A program made the translations under genes and the position numbers. Positions 53,817 through 62,982 of a DNA stretch of 64,000 nt are shown here, in pieces. A model generated the notes under the pieces. The model was not told the origin of the DNA, did not search any database, and saw only the letters and a list, made by a program, of their open reading frames with translations. Source of the stretch: an uncultured delta proteobacterium (GTDB lineage Bacteria; Desulfobacterota; Desulfobulbia; Desulfobulbales; Desulfocapsaceae). Every line of letters starts with the position of its first letter. The first letter of the stretch is position 1. Location of the stretch: positions 62,001 through 126,000 of the forward strand of contig CAIUQR010000032.1 of the NCBI GenBank assembly GCA_903901335.1, given 5' to 3'.

Positions 53817-53844
53817 CTATCGGCAAGTAGAAAAAAAATATTTA
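53817..53844 (-). promoter_or_regulatory. sigma-28-like promoter before the CheC-like gene
   Basis: On the minus strand TAAA (53841-53844) is followed by 16 bases and GCCGATAG (53817-53824), the same -10 element as at 27814. Spacing is one base over consensus. Confidence 0.5.
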
Positions 53845-53864
53845 AAGATATCGTAACCATGGTT

Positions 53865-54341
53865 TTAATTGCTTCGCATATATTTCAATTCAATCCAGAA
53901 GGTACCGTTAGCGCAACCAAAAGGGACGACAATGCGTGTTGCTCCGAAAAGCCCGCTGGTACGATATGACTCGCCTATTACTGTAGTAGGAATTGCCAAT
54001 TTAACATCAATGTCGAAATTCGCAAAAAAGATCTTCAGGTTCCCTGCGACCATATTGGTAAGTTCCCCTATTGCGTCTTTGACATCATTATTCAGCTCCT
54101 CAACATCCATCCCGAGAAATGCCCCGGTGATAACTTTGGCGACAGTCTCAGGGCAATGAATGGCAAGTATACCCCTGACACCTCCCCCCAACCCGAGCAT
54201 ACTGGAAATGTTGGACGGGAATTCACCGCCTTTCCCGGTAAGAGGCACGCCATCTTCCAACTCCATCATTACCATGCTGGAAAAAACATCTTTAGTCGCT
54301 GCCACTATCTCTCGATCAAGCTTAAATTCGTCATTTTCCAT
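53865..54341 (-). CDS. cheX: CheX-like CheY phosphatase, copy 2
   Basis: The 158-residue protein has the CheX/CheC core: VFSSMVMMELED at the start, GGVRGILAIHCPE, and the active-site helix DVKDAIGELTNMVAGNLK with D-x3-E-x2-N. It should dephosphorylate CheY~P. It lies 58 bases after another CheX-like gene and may form a dimer or heterodimer with it. Confidence 0.88.
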   Translation of the reverse strand: MENDEFKLDREIVAATKDVFSSMVMMELEDGVPLTGKGGEFPSNISSMLGLGGGVRGILAIHCPETVAKVITGAFLGMDVEELNNDVKDAIGELTNMVAGNLKIFFANFDIDVKLAIPTTVIGESYRTSGLFGATRIVVPFGCANGTFWIELKYMRSN

Positions 54342-54399
54342 AGCAAGGATATTTTGTTATAGGTCCAGAAATATTACTTTTAAAAATAACTATCCGATT

Positions 54400-54855
54400 T
54401 TATTTCTCTAATTGAAGTTCAATCAAAAAAGGACCGTGTGCCGTCTCAAAGCGAACGACCACTTTTTCAACATCCTTCGATGGTTGAAAATGATACGAAG
54501 ATCCTGAAATCGTGGAGGGCAACGAGAGATCAATGTCCCTGCCATTTTCTGTCAGAACCGTCTTGACGTTCCCCCCCAGCATATTGGCAAGTTCACCGAC
54601 AGCATCTTCGACGTCCTCGTTGATCTCACTGATATCGATACCAAGAAAATTACTGGTGATTGCCAGAGCAACCGGATGAGGAATATGAATAGCCAATACC
54701 CCCTTATGCGTCCCGGCCAGACCGATCAATCCGGTAATCGTATCTTGAAGTCTGCCGCTATCATTGACACCTTCTTCACTAACAGAGACATCCATCATCA
54801 CCATAGTGGAAAATATCTCTATGGCCGCATCAATGATCTTTTCTTTAATTTCCAC
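54400..54855 (-). CDS. cheX: CheX-like CheY phosphatase, copy 1
   Basis: The 151-residue protein parallels its neighbour: AIEIFSTMVMMDV, GTHKGVLAIHIPHP and DVEDAVGELANMLGGNVKTVL with the D-x3-E-x2-N motif, ending in a beta-strand (GPFLIELQL). The start is a GTG behind GGAGGAAGG. It is 29 bases after cheY, so the phosphatase is co-expressed with its presumed substrate. Sequence identity to the second copy is moderate, suggesting old duplication. Confidence 0.88.
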   Translation of the reverse strand: MEIKEKIIDAAIEIFSTMVMMDVSVSEEGVNDSGRLQDTITGLIGLAGTHKGVLAIHIPHPVALAITSNFLGIDISEINEDVEDAVGELANMLGGNVKTVLTENGRDIDLSLPSTISGSSYHFQPSKDVEKVVVRFETAHGPFLIELQLEK

Positions 54856-54884
54856 AGTCCTTCCTCCCTTATGTTATGATACTG

Positions 54885-55256
54885 TTAAAGGAGTGGTCCA
54901 AGAACTTCATTGACCTTATCAGGGGTAAAAGGTTTTTTTATGGAACCGACCGCTCCAAGACTTTTCGCTTCCCCGATGATATCATCTCCGGTCTCCGTCG
55001 ATATCATCAGTACAGGGATGTCTTTCATATTGTCACGATTTGATTTCTCCCTCAAAAAAGAGATCCCATCCATATTGGGCATATTGATATCACTCAAGAC
55101 TATATCTACTTTTTCTTTTTCAAGAATCGCAAGCGCCTCCAGACCATCACCCGCCTCGAAGATATTATCAAATTCAATCCCGGCCTGGCGCAGAGATCTG
55201 CCGATGATCTTTCGCATTGTACTGGAATCATCTACCAACAAAACATTCTTTCCCAT
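54885..55256 (-). CDS. cheY: single-domain receiver CheY
   Basis: This is a CheY-type response regulator that binds the flagellar switch when phosphorylated. The 123-residue receiver has VDDSSTMRKII, the phosphoacceptor in IVLSDINMPNMDG, MISTET and IKKPFTPDKV with the conserved Lys. The ATG at 55256 has GGAGGA; the in-frame TTG just upstream lies inside that site. It leads the cheY-cheX-cheX cluster. Next to CheX genes it is the best CheY candidate in the window. Confidence 0.93.
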   Translation of the reverse strand: MGKNVLLVDDSSTMRKIIGRSLRQAGIEFDNIFEAGDGLEALAILEKEKVDIVLSDINMPNMDGISFLREKSNRDNMKDIPVLMISTETGDDIIGEAKSLGAVGSIKKPFTPDKVNEVLGPLL

Positions 55257-55420
55257 TTTATCCTCCAATAATACAAAGTATCGAGTGCCTCAAATCAGAC
55301 TTCGTTCATCTGGTATATCATAAGCCGAACCATACCTACAATAAAATTGCATCCATAAGAACTGTTTCTCCAAGGTTACTGAATTCCTCAAACAACCTGT
55401 CACTGGATAAATACTATCAG

Positions 55421-55624
55421 TTACTTGCCTGAATAATCAAACAACTTATCATTTTTTCTTCGTTTAAAAATGGTATTTTTCGGCTGATCTCTGGATACAC
55501 CATATCTTCGGTAAGCGACAGTCATATTTTTGACACCTTTCTGCTCTCTGAAACACCCCCCTGCAAAGCACGCCAAAAGAATTAGTACTACTAACAAAAT
55601 GAAATATATCAAAAAGAAAACCAA
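55421..55624 (-). CDS. candidate small membrane protein
   Basis: The 67-residue frame begins with a hydrophobic helix (FLIYFILLVVLILLACFAGG) and ends in a strongly basic tail (KRRKND). Its start is a TTG with no good ribosome site. It would fill part of the otherwise empty 55257-55711 gap. The composition is protein-like, but AT-rich chance frames can look similar. Confidence 0.3.
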   Translation of the reverse strand: MVFFLIYFILLVVLILLACFAGGCFREQKGVKNMTVAYRRYGVSRDQPKNTIFKRRKNDKLFDYSGK

Positions 55625-55659
55625 TACACATCCACAGACTGAATGATAAATGTATATTG

Positions 55660-55675
55660 TGGTATATATTTTGCA
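55660..55675 (+). promoter_or_regulatory. candidate sigma-54 (-24/-12) promoter
   Basis: TGGTATATATTTTGCA matches TGGCAC-N5-TTGCA with correct GG-to-GC spacing; CAC is TAT. It ends 36 bases before the TPR gene that heads the flagellar operon. The AT-rich setting raises the chance of coincidence. Confidence 0.5.
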
Positions 55676-55711
55676 AGCTTATGATAAAAAATCAATCCAT
55701 TTTTTACCATC

Positions 55712-58123
55712 ATGAAAAAAATCATCCTTTCACTCGCACTTATTTTCTTCACAACAAACCTGCAGGCCTCAACCAAATCAATCCTAACAAATATAGTTAA
55801 AGAAAAAGGCAGAGATAACATAGAACTACATCTATTTTTCGACATCCCTCCAAAATACACAATACAACAATCGGGAAAACGTATTAATCTTACCTTGGAA
55901 AAGGCTATAGTTGCTGATTCTTTACTTGATTTTTCTCCGGACGATAAAATAGTCAAATTCCTGCCTCTGGTCAGTGAAGAACAGACGGTCCTGTCATTTT
56001 TCCTCCGTTATAAACCCAGAGGGGCTAAAGTCACTCCTGGTAAGGACAACACATTAATACTGATTATTGATGTTGATACTGTTATTTTAAAAACCAGGAC
56101 AGATATCGTTTCCAACTTAAAGAATACAAAAAAGGCCAGCAAGCCTGCAAAAAATCTCTCCAACCCGCTGCTTAATTCCCCCTACGCACATGACTGGCGT
56201 CAATTCTTCTCGCGATATGAATCCGGGGTAACGATCAAAGCCCCTGTTCAATACACCCTGCCCCCGTTTCCAGTCATAGGCATTCTCCCTCCCGACAAGG
56301 AAAAAAATCTCCTCCTCCTTCCGGCGGAGTTGAACACCCTCGCCTCGACCGGACAATGGAACGCGATGGAGCCGTTAGTGGCCGGGCTCTTAAAAAATGA
56401 GAAAGACCTTGAAAAGGGGAAAAAAATTGCACTTACCTATGGCGAAGTTCTATTCAGGGCGGGCAATTTCAGCGGAGCATATAAGCAGTTATATTTACTG
56501 GAGCATACATATCCTCGCGAACCGGTTGCTGTTTTTGCAAAATTTCTTCTCGCCGGATTAGAAGCAGCCTATGAAGATCCCTATATTGGCGACTTTAAAC
56601 TTCACGAGATGGAATCGTCGGTGGAGGCAGACAACCCCTTGACCCCTTATTTCATACTCTTACGTATTGAAACCGCACTTGCAACCAATCAGCTGAAAAA
56701 AATGCAATCGCTCCTTACCCAAGATACTATCTCCTATCCTGAAAAAATTTTGAAAGTAAAAGAATTACGACAGGCAGATTACTGGTATGCCAACAATAGC
56801 CCCATCAAAGCCTATGTCCGCTATCAATTGCTCAACGATCAACCCCTCATTGAACAGCATTATTATTCACTGAACGGGTACTGTGATACCCTGTATCAGC
56901 AGAAGCTCTTTCCGGAAGCCACTCAATGCTACCAGAAACTGGCCCACCACATCACCGACAAAGACCAACTCGGCATGGTTGGCTACCGAAAGGCAATGTC
57001 GGAATTTCATTTCAAGCAACAATCTGAAGCTATTACAGATTTCTCGACAATCTCAGATGCCTTCTCCGGAACCGATGCCGGTTACAGAGCAGCGATAAAA
57101 AAAGCCGACCTCCTTTTTCTCACCAAGAAAAACTGGGAAGCCGGCAGTATCCGTGCTTATCGGATCATTGCCGAAAGAGCAACATCACGGGAAACAGCTG
57201 AAGAAGCTGCTCTCAAGGAGGCTTTAGTTTACAGAATTAACGAAAAGAAGGAAAAGAGTATTGAACTTCTGATGACCTTCCTCCGCAATTTCAGGTCAGG
57301 TAACCTGATTGAAACAGCACAGGCTGTACTCATCGAAATCCTTCCGGGTGAACTGCAGCGGCTCGTCCGGGAAAAAGAATATGTCAAGGCACTGGTTCTC
57401 GCCAAACAGAACCAGACGTTTTTCGAGAAAAACTGGTTAGATGTCGGTCTTCTTGCTGATATTGCCATTGCCTATCAGGGAATTGAACTCTTTGATGAGG
57501 CAAAAAACACCTATCTGTATCTGATGGAAGTCGGGGGAACAAAAGCAGAAGAAGACTATCTTCTCCCACTCATCAAGATACTTTTTCGTCAGAGCAAGTT
57601 TGATGCAGTTGATACATATGCGGCACAGTATTCACACAAATATCCTGCCGGCAAGGATATGCAGCAGGTCCTTTTCTTCAGAATAAAGGCCTTGCTGGCT
57701 GCAAACAGGATTGATCAGGCGATTACCCTTCTTCCCTCCCCACTCCCTGATGCGCTCGATCTGCAGAATCTTGCCGCCACCCTTTATTTCCAGAAAAATG
57801 ACTTCAAAAAGGTCACGGATATCCTATCACCACCCTGGGACAAACAGGAACCCCTTTCCCAAAATTCCAGGTTTTTGCTCGCCGAAAGTCTCTATAAGCA
57901 AGGTCTCCATGATAAAGCGGAAGATATTTTCTCCACCCTGCAGGACTCTTCCCCTTTCCAGGACCAGTCTCAGTTCAGACGTGCAGAAATTCAGATAAAA
58001 AAGGGGCAGGTGGAAAAGGCGGTAAAGCTCTTTCAACAAATTGTCGACAAAGGTAAAGACCCGTTATGGCAGAACCTGGCCAAAAAAGAATTGCAGTACG
58101 CTACCCTTTTGAAAAAAATATGA
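55712..58123 (+). CDS. periplasmic TPR-repeat protein of the flagellar operon
   Basis: A signal peptide (IILSLALIFFTTNLQA) is followed by an AMIN-like beta-domain (residues about 25-115: IELHLFFDIPPKYTIQQSGKRINLTLE). About 550 residues of TPR-like helical repeats follow (for example GEVLFRAGNFSGAYKQLYLLE, AEDIFSTLQDSSPF). It resembles the large TPR proteins found just upstream of flgB in several Desulfobacterota and may guide basal-body or peptidoglycan-associated assembly; this is inference. It lies 92 bases before flgB on the same strand with a -24/-12 site upstream. Confidence 0.82.
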   Translation: MKKIILSLALIFFTTNLQASTKSILTNIVKEKGRDNIELHLFFDIPPKYTIQQSGKRINLTLEKAIVADSLLDFSPDDKIVKFLPLVSEEQTVLSFFLRYKPRGAKVTPGKDNTLILIIDVDTVILKTRTDIVSNLKNTKKASKPAKNLSNPLLNSPYAHDWRQFFSRYESGVTIKAPVQYTLPPFPVIGILPPDKEKNLLLLPAELNTLASTGQWNAMEPLVAGLLKNEKDLEKGKKIALTYGEVLFRAGNFSGAYKQLYLLEHTYPREPVAVFAKFLLAGLEAAYEDPYIGDFKLHEMESSVEADNPLTPYFILLRIETALATNQLKKMQSLLTQDTISYPEKILKVKELRQADYWYANNSPIKAYVRYQLLNDQPLIEQHYYSLNGYCDTLYQQKLFPEATQCYQKLAHHITDKDQLGMVGYRKAMSEFHFKQQSEAITDFSTISDAFSGTDAGYRAAIKKADLLFLTKKNWEAGSIRAYRIIAERATSRETAEEAALKEALVYRINEKKEKSIELLMTFLRNFRSGNLIETAQAVLIEILPGELQRLVREKEYVKALVLAKQNQTFFEKNWLDVGLLADIAIAYQGIELFDEAKNTYLYLMEVGGTKAEEDYLLPLIKILFRQSKFDAVDTYAAQYSHKYPAGKDMQQVLFFRIKALLAANRIDQAITLLPSPLPDALDLQNLAATLYFQKNDFKKVTDILSPPWDKQEPLSQNSRFLLAESLYKQGLHDKAEDIFSTLQDSSPFQDQSQFRRAEIQIKKGQVEKAVKLFQQIVDKGKDPLWQNLAKKELQYATLLKKI

Positions 58124-58214
58124 CGCATAGACATCCACCTGTCAGAAGAGTTACAACTTTCTCTCATGAACTTATCGTAGATGCCTGTATCGACACCAGA
58201 CGAGGAGTCCACCA

Positions 58215-58628
58215 TTGAAATCCTTAGACCTCTTTGACCCGAGCATGAATCTTCTGAGCAAGGTAATGGACCTTCGTGCCGCCAACGGCAAGATCATCAG
58301 CTCCAATATCGCCAATGCTGAGACTCCTGGGTATGCCCCGGCCCGATTCGAATTCGAACAAGAACTTCGTCAGGCGGTGAACCGGAATGGATTTTCACTT
58401 GCAACTTCTCATCCTTCCCATATCCCGATTGGAGGACACAGCCTTGATTCCGTGGCCGGAAAAGTGACTACACTCCCTGATAAAACAGGCATTGGTGATA
58501 AAAACGGTGTCAACGTGGACGAGGAGATGATTTCTCTTTCTGAAAACGAAATCATGTATGAAACAGCAGCCCAGATTTTCAAAAAGAAGCTGACTCTTTT
58601 GGGATATATTATTCAGGGCGGTCAATAA
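58215..58628 (+). CDS. flgB: flagellar proximal rod protein FlgB
   Basis: FlgB builds the proximal rod in the periplasm. The 137-residue protein has the rod signature LRAANGKIISSNIANAETPGYAPARFEFE and ends ETAAQIFKKKLTLLGYIIQGG. The start is a TTG at 58215 with GAGGAG eight bases upstream; no ATG fits. It is the first classical flagellar gene of the operon; flgC follows after 35 bases. Confidence 0.96.
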   Translation: MKSLDLFDPSMNLLSKVMDLRAANGKIISSNIANAETPGYAPARFEFEQELRQAVNRNGFSLATSHPSHIPIGGHSLDSVAGKVTTLPDKTGIGDKNGVNVDEEMISLSENEIMYETAAQIFKKKLTLLGYIIQGGQ

Positions 58629-58663
58629 TCATTTCAGTCAACCATTTTAAATGGAGATAGATT

Positions 58664-59089
58664 ATGGATATTTTCGCTTCATTCCGTGTCAGCGCATCGG
58701 CATTAAAGGCGCAGACTATTCGTCTGGATACCATCAGTTCCAATCTTGCCAATGTTGAAACAACCTCGACCCCGGAGGGTGGTCCCTATAAAAAGAAATC
58801 CGTCTACTTTCAAAGTAAGCCGATTTCTTTCGGTGAACATCTGGATAATACGGTCAAGGGGTCAGTACAGGGCGTCGAAGTAACAAAGATTCTGGAAGAT
58901 CAGGACCCGCCCCGCAAGCTTTTCAATCCGTCCCATCCGGATGCAGATAAGGACGGATATGTTGCAATGCCGAATATCAGTATCCTGAAGGAAATGGTGG
59001 ATATGATGTCGGCTACCAGATCGTATGAAGCCAATGCCACAGCCATCAAATCCGAAAAAAGAATGGTCCAAAAGGCCCTTGAAATCTAA
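58664..59089 (+). CDS. flgC: flagellar proximal rod protein FlgC
   Basis: The 141-residue protein has ASALKAQTIRLDTISSNLANVETTST at the start, GVEVTKILEDQDPPRKLFNPSHPDAD in the centre and EMVDMMSATRSYEANATAIKSEKRM at the end, as in FlgC. It polymerises with FlgB, FlgF and FlgG in the rod. GGAG precedes the ATG. It lies between flgB and fliE. Confidence 0.97.
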   Translation: MDIFASFRVSASALKAQTIRLDTISSNLANVETTSTPEGGPYKKKSVYFQSKPISFGEHLDNTVKGSVQGVEVTKILEDQDPPRKLFNPSHPDADKDGYVAMPNISILKEMVDMMSATRSYEANATAIKSEKRMVQKALEI

Positions 59090-59101
59090 AGGTAACGAGC
59101 G

Positions 59102-59401
59102 ATGACCACCATACCCGGCATCAGCAGTCAAGCACCCCTTGCTTTATCCCAGCCTGACTTGAGTGCATCCTCTCAAGCGGAGAAAAGTTTTTCAGACATC
59201 CTCTCCTCCACACTCGATCAGGTTACAAAGGCCCAGAACGCCGGTGATACCGCAATTGAAAAACTGAACACCGGCGAAGCAAAGAACATGCATGAGGTAA
59301 TGATCGCTGTCGAAGAAGCTGATATCTCATTGCGGATGCTGGTGCAATTTCGAAATAAGGCGCTACAGGCCTATGATGATATCATGAAGATGCAGATTTA
59401 G
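59102..59401 (+). CDS. fliE: flagellar hook-basal body protein FliE
   Basis: FliE is the adaptor between the MS ring and the rod. The 99-residue protein has a variable N-terminus and the conserved end: TGEAKNMHEVMIAVEEADISLRMLVQFRNKALQAYDDIMKMQI. It follows flgC by 12 bases. Length is usual. Confidence 0.96.
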   Translation: MTTIPGISSQAPLALSQPDLSASSQAEKSFSDILSSTLDQVTKAQNAGDTAIEKLNTGEAKNMHEVMIAVEEADISLRMLVQFRNKALQAYDDIMKMQI

Positions 59402-59482
59402 CCCCTAAAAGAAACATGCGGATTGCGGCTTACGGCCGCTAGAAATTTATGTTCATTCACTATATGAAAAAAGGATTTTTTC

Positions 59483-61114
59483 ATGGCTGAAGAATATGCT
59501 CGGAATGGAACCATTGATGGGACAGAAAACAAACCGATACCGCGGAAAAACCTGCTCACCCTGATCAGAGAATGGCCCTTATCCAGACAGATCGCAACAG
59601 GAGCGGTCGTGGTAATATCCCTTGCTCTCTTCGCGGTCCTGATCATCGCGGCTCGGACAGCCGATTACCAGCTTCTCTATGCCAACCTGAGCGAAAACGA
59701 TGCCGCACCGATCGTTAACTGGCTCAAGGCGCAGAGAATTCCTTATCAGCTGAAAAATGAAGGGAAAAACATCTGGATACCGGCAAACCAGCTCTATGAA
59801 ACGCGGCTCAATCTTGCCTCCAATGGCCTTCCCAACGGCGGAGGTGTCGGTTTTGAGGTCTTTGACAAACAAAGCTTCGCTCTGACGGATTATGTCCAGA
59901 AGGTCAACTACACCAGGGCCCTGCAAGGAGAACTTGCCCGAACGATTGCCTCGCTTGCCCCGGTTGAAAGTGCCAGGGTTCATCTCGCACTTCCCGAAAA
60001 AAGCCTGTTCAAAAATGAGCAGAAACAGGCAACCGCCTCGGTTATTCTCACCCTTGCCCCGGGCAGGACCCTGGAGAAAAAACAGGTCCAGGGCATCATC
60101 CATCTCGTCGCCGGATCGGTCGCCGGACTTGAACCGGATAAAATAACCGTGATCGGCTCAAACGGTGTGATTCTTGATTCAGGAAAAACCGACGACAAGG
60201 ATAAACTTCTCTCCGTCGATATGCTCCTCTATCAACAGGAGGTCGAGCATCGCCTGGAAATCCAGGCCCAGGATCTGCTTGATAAGACCATGGGGAAAGA
60301 CAAAGCCATGGTCCGGGTCAGTGCGAGTCTTGATTTCGCCAAGGTGGAAAAAACCCAGGAACTTTTTGACCCGGATGATTCTGTGATCAGGAGCGAACAA
60401 GTCAACCAGGAAAACTCCGGCAGCCAGACAACCGGAGGGATTCCGGGTGTCCAGTCAAACCTGCAGGGCAACAGCGGCATCCCCGCAACCACAGGTGAGG
60501 CCCCAACCAGTAAAACCTCGCGAACAACCAATTATGAAATCAGCAAGACCATAAGCAAAACAATCAATCCTATCGGATCCATTACAAAACTCTCGGTATC
60601 CATACTGGTGGCCGATAAAATCACCCCTGCTCAAAACGACCAACCGGCCAAGACGGAGCCCCGGACAGCGGAAGATCTGAAGTCTCTTGAAACAATGATT
60701 TCAACTGCCCTTGGTCTCAATCCCGCTCGTGGCGATCAAATCAATATCCTTTCCATGCCGTTCACTGAACAACCGGCAGAAAAACTTGCCGCAGGCGGAG
60801 TTGTACCGTCCAATCTGCTCTACCACTATCTCCCTGCGCTCAAGATTGCGCTGATCCCGATCGTGACCCTGCTTCTCTATTTTTTCCTCCTCCGCCCGAT
60901 CATCAAGACGATGAAAGGCGAAGTAAAGGAACACTATAAAACCGTCGAACAACTCGAACGGGAACGACTTGCGGCACAAAAAGCTCTGGAAGAAGAGAAA
61001 GAGGAGGAGATTGTCGAAATCGTTGAGGACCACGTGGTAACAATGCGCAAAGAGATTTCTAAGAATCCAGTGCCTTCGGCCTACATTATTAAGAATTGGA
61101 TCAATGAAGGATAG
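59483..61114 (+). CDS. fliF: flagellar MS-ring protein FliF
   Basis: FliF forms the membrane ring on which the basal body is built. The 543 residues hold helix 1 (ATGAVVVISLALFAVLIIA region, about 33-52) and the ring-building domain with YANLSENDAAPIV, GVGFEVFDKQSFALTDYVQKVNYTRALQGELARTI and ARVHLALPEKSLF. The RBM3-type region, a long Gly/Thr-rich loop and a second helix (LKIALIPIVTLLLYFFLL) follow. The C-terminal tail that binds FliG is present. AAGGA precedes the ATG. Confidence 0.97.
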   Translation: MAEEYARNGTIDGTENKPIPRKNLLTLIREWPLSRQIATGAVVVISLALFAVLIIAARTADYQLLYANLSENDAAPIVNWLKAQRIPYQLKNEGKNIWIPANQLYETRLNLASNGLPNGGGVGFEVFDKQSFALTDYVQKVNYTRALQGELARTIASLAPVESARVHLALPEKSLFKNEQKQATASVILTLAPGRTLEKKQVQGIIHLVAGSVAGLEPDKITVIGSNGVILDSGKTDDKDKLLSVDMLLYQQEVEHRLEIQAQDLLDKTMGKDKAMVRVSASLDFAKVEKTQELFDPDDSVIRSEQVNQENSGSQTTGGIPGVQSNLQGNSGIPATTGEAPTSKTSRTTNYEISKTISKTINPIGSITKLSVSILVADKITPAQNDQPAKTEPRTAEDLKSLETMISTALGLNPARGDQINILSMPFTEQPAEKLAAGGVVPSNLLYHYLPALKIALIPIVTLLLYFFLLRPIIKTMKGEVKEHYKTVEQLERERLAAQKALEEEKEEEIVEIVEDHVVTMRKEISKNPVPSAYIIKNWINEG

Positions 61115-61117
61115 GAT

Positions 61118-62122
61118 ATGGGGATAGATACGCTTACCGGGCTGAATAAGGCCGCTGTTTTTCTCATCTGCATGGGTGAAGAAGTTACAGCCAAGATATT
61201 CAAGGAGCTCTCCGACAGCGAGGTCAGGCAGGTTACGCGGACAATGGCAAATATTGATCATATCCCGAACTATATCAAACAGAAGGTCTTTGAAAATTAT
61301 AACGAGTCGCAGACGCAATTCGCCGGCTTGTTCGTCAAAGGAGGCGAATTCGCCAAGAAGGCTATTGCTGCCACGGATGAAGGCTCGCGGACCCACGATC
61401 TTATGGAGCAGTTCATCTCCGGCACTGAATCACGTCCGCTGGAAACCATTGCCCTGATGCAGGCACGGATGGTCGCCAGCTTGCTGGAGAAGGAACATCC
61501 TCAGACCGTGGCTCTCGTTCTCTCGACCCAGCATGTTGAACATGCAGGTGAAATCCTTTCCTGTCTCCCCGAAGAAATCCGGGCGGATGTTGTCTATCGT
61601 ATAGCGAAAATCGAAAAAGTATCCGCCGAGGTCATCAACCGAATAGAGGACGCCCTCCATCGTGAGATTGGACTGGTGGCAGGAAAAGAGCAGAAACAAC
61701 TCGGTGGTATCGATAAGGTGGTCGATCTTCTCGGCCACCTGGAGAACAATCTCGACACGGAAATCCTGGAAGCCATCGAGGAATCCGATGCGGAGATGGC
61801 TGAAGAAATCCGCAAGAGAATGTTCACCTTTGAAAATCTGATCGCCCTTGACGGACGTTCTCTGCAGATGATACTGCGCGAGGTGAACAACGATTCCCTG
61901 ACCATGGCCCTGAAGACGGCCTCGGAAGAGATGAAGGAAAAGATCTACGCCAATATGTCGGCACGGGCTGCCGATATGATCAAGGATGATCTTGACGCGA
62001 TGGGTCCGGTCCGGCTCTCCGAGGTTGAGGCAATGCAGCAGTCGATCGTAAAAATCGCGATGAAACTGGAAGAAGAAGGAAAACTGGTGCTCGGAACCGG
62101 AGGCGGAGATGAGCTCGTCTAA
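61118..62122 (+). CDS. fliG: flagellar motor switch protein FliG
   Basis: This C-ring protein binds FliF, FliM and the stator. The 334-residue protein has LTGLNKAAVFLICMGEEVTAKIF at the start, the EHPQT motif in LEKEHPQTVALVLS, and the torque helix MAEEIRKRMFTFENLIALDGRSLQMILREV with charged residues. It follows fliF by 3 bases and its end overlaps the fliH start by 14 bases. Confidence 0.97.
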   Translation: MGIDTLTGLNKAAVFLICMGEEVTAKIFKELSDSEVRQVTRTMANIDHIPNYIKQKVFENYNESQTQFAGLFVKGGEFAKKAIAATDEGSRTHDLMEQFISGTESRPLETIALMQARMVASLLEKEHPQTVALVLSTQHVEHAGEILSCLPEEIRADVVYRIAKIEKVSAEVINRIEDALHREIGLVAGKEQKQLGGIDKVVDLLGHLENNLDTEILEAIEESDAEMAEEIRKRMFTFENLIALDGRSLQMILREVNNDSLTMALKTASEEMKEKIYANMSARAADMIKDDLDAMGPVRLSEVEAMQQSIVKIAMKLEEEGKLVLGTGGGDELV

Positions 62123-62924
62123 GGTTTACAAAAAGCCCGGTTCATTTATCCCTGAAAAAATCATCTCCACGAAAAATGAGCTGCCAGGATGGAAATCGGT
62201 GACGATTCCGGCTGAAAATACGGATGATGTTTCTTCTGTCGGCAGCACATTCAAACGCCGTCATCCTGCGGAAAAACATTTCGTTTCCGGAACAGACACC
62301 AATAAGCATCCGGAATCGGTCTACAAATCTAATTTTCCCACTCCAGAAGCAAGCCTGAATGCAGGAGATGAGCCCGGCATGTCCGATCCGGAGAATGATC
62401 TCTCTATCTCACCCGTATTAAAACCGCCGGATCTTGAAAAGCTTCGGGAAGAGGCCTACAACCAGGGCCTGAGTGACGGTTTAAAAATAGCGGAAGAGGA
62501 TTTCGGCTCAAGCGCCAAGGCCCTTGTCATGGCCTGCGAACAGGTCAATACTCTCCGGGAAACCGTCCTGAATAACAGTATGGCCGAAATGGAGAACCTT
62601 GTTCTGGTCATAGCGGCAAAGATCATCCGTCACTCCGTCACCGAGCAGGATAGGACCATTGTCGACACTGTTGCTGATGCTATACGTCAGGCGGTCAAGT
62701 CGGATGAGCTGGTCATTGAAGTTAACCCTGCCGATTTAGCTGTAATAAAGGCCAAATCAAAAGATTTTATCGACGCGATCAGCGGCCTCGAGAATATTGT
62801 CGTCCAAGGTAATCCTGCCATCGAACAGGGAGGATGCAGTATTGATTCCAGTACCAGTATGGTTGACGCCACCATAGCCGGCCAGCTGCGAATCATTGAG
62901 GAGAAGATCAAAGGAAAGACCTGA
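62109..62924 (+). CDS. fliH: flagellar export regulator FliH
   Basis: FliH binds the FliI ATPase and docks it to the export gate. The 271-residue protein has a poorly conserved, disordered first 110 residues. The FliH core follows: EKLREEAYNQGLSDGLKIAEEDF, NSMAEMENLVLVIAAKIIRHSV, VTEQDRTIVDTVADAIRQAV and the end GGCSIDSSTSMVDATIAGQLRIIEEKI. GGAGG lies just before the ATG inside the fliG end. It precedes fliI. Confidence 0.92.
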   Translation: MSSSKVYKKPGSFIPEKIISTKNELPGWKSVTIPAENTDDVSSVGSTFKRRHPAEKHFVSGTDTNKHPESVYKSNFPTPEASLNAGDEPGMSDPENDLSISPVLKPPDLEKLREEAYNQGLSDGLKIAEEDFGSSAKALVMACEQVNTLRETVLNNSMAEMENLVLVIAAKIIRHSVTEQDRTIVDTVADAIRQAVKSDELVIEVNPADLAVIKAKSKDFIDAISGLENIVVQGNPAIEQGGCSIDSSTSMVDATIAGQLRIIEEKIKGKT

Positions 62925-62982
62925 CGCTCCCTAATGCCTTGACGAATTTTTATGTAACCGGCCCCGGCCTTAAAGAATTATT

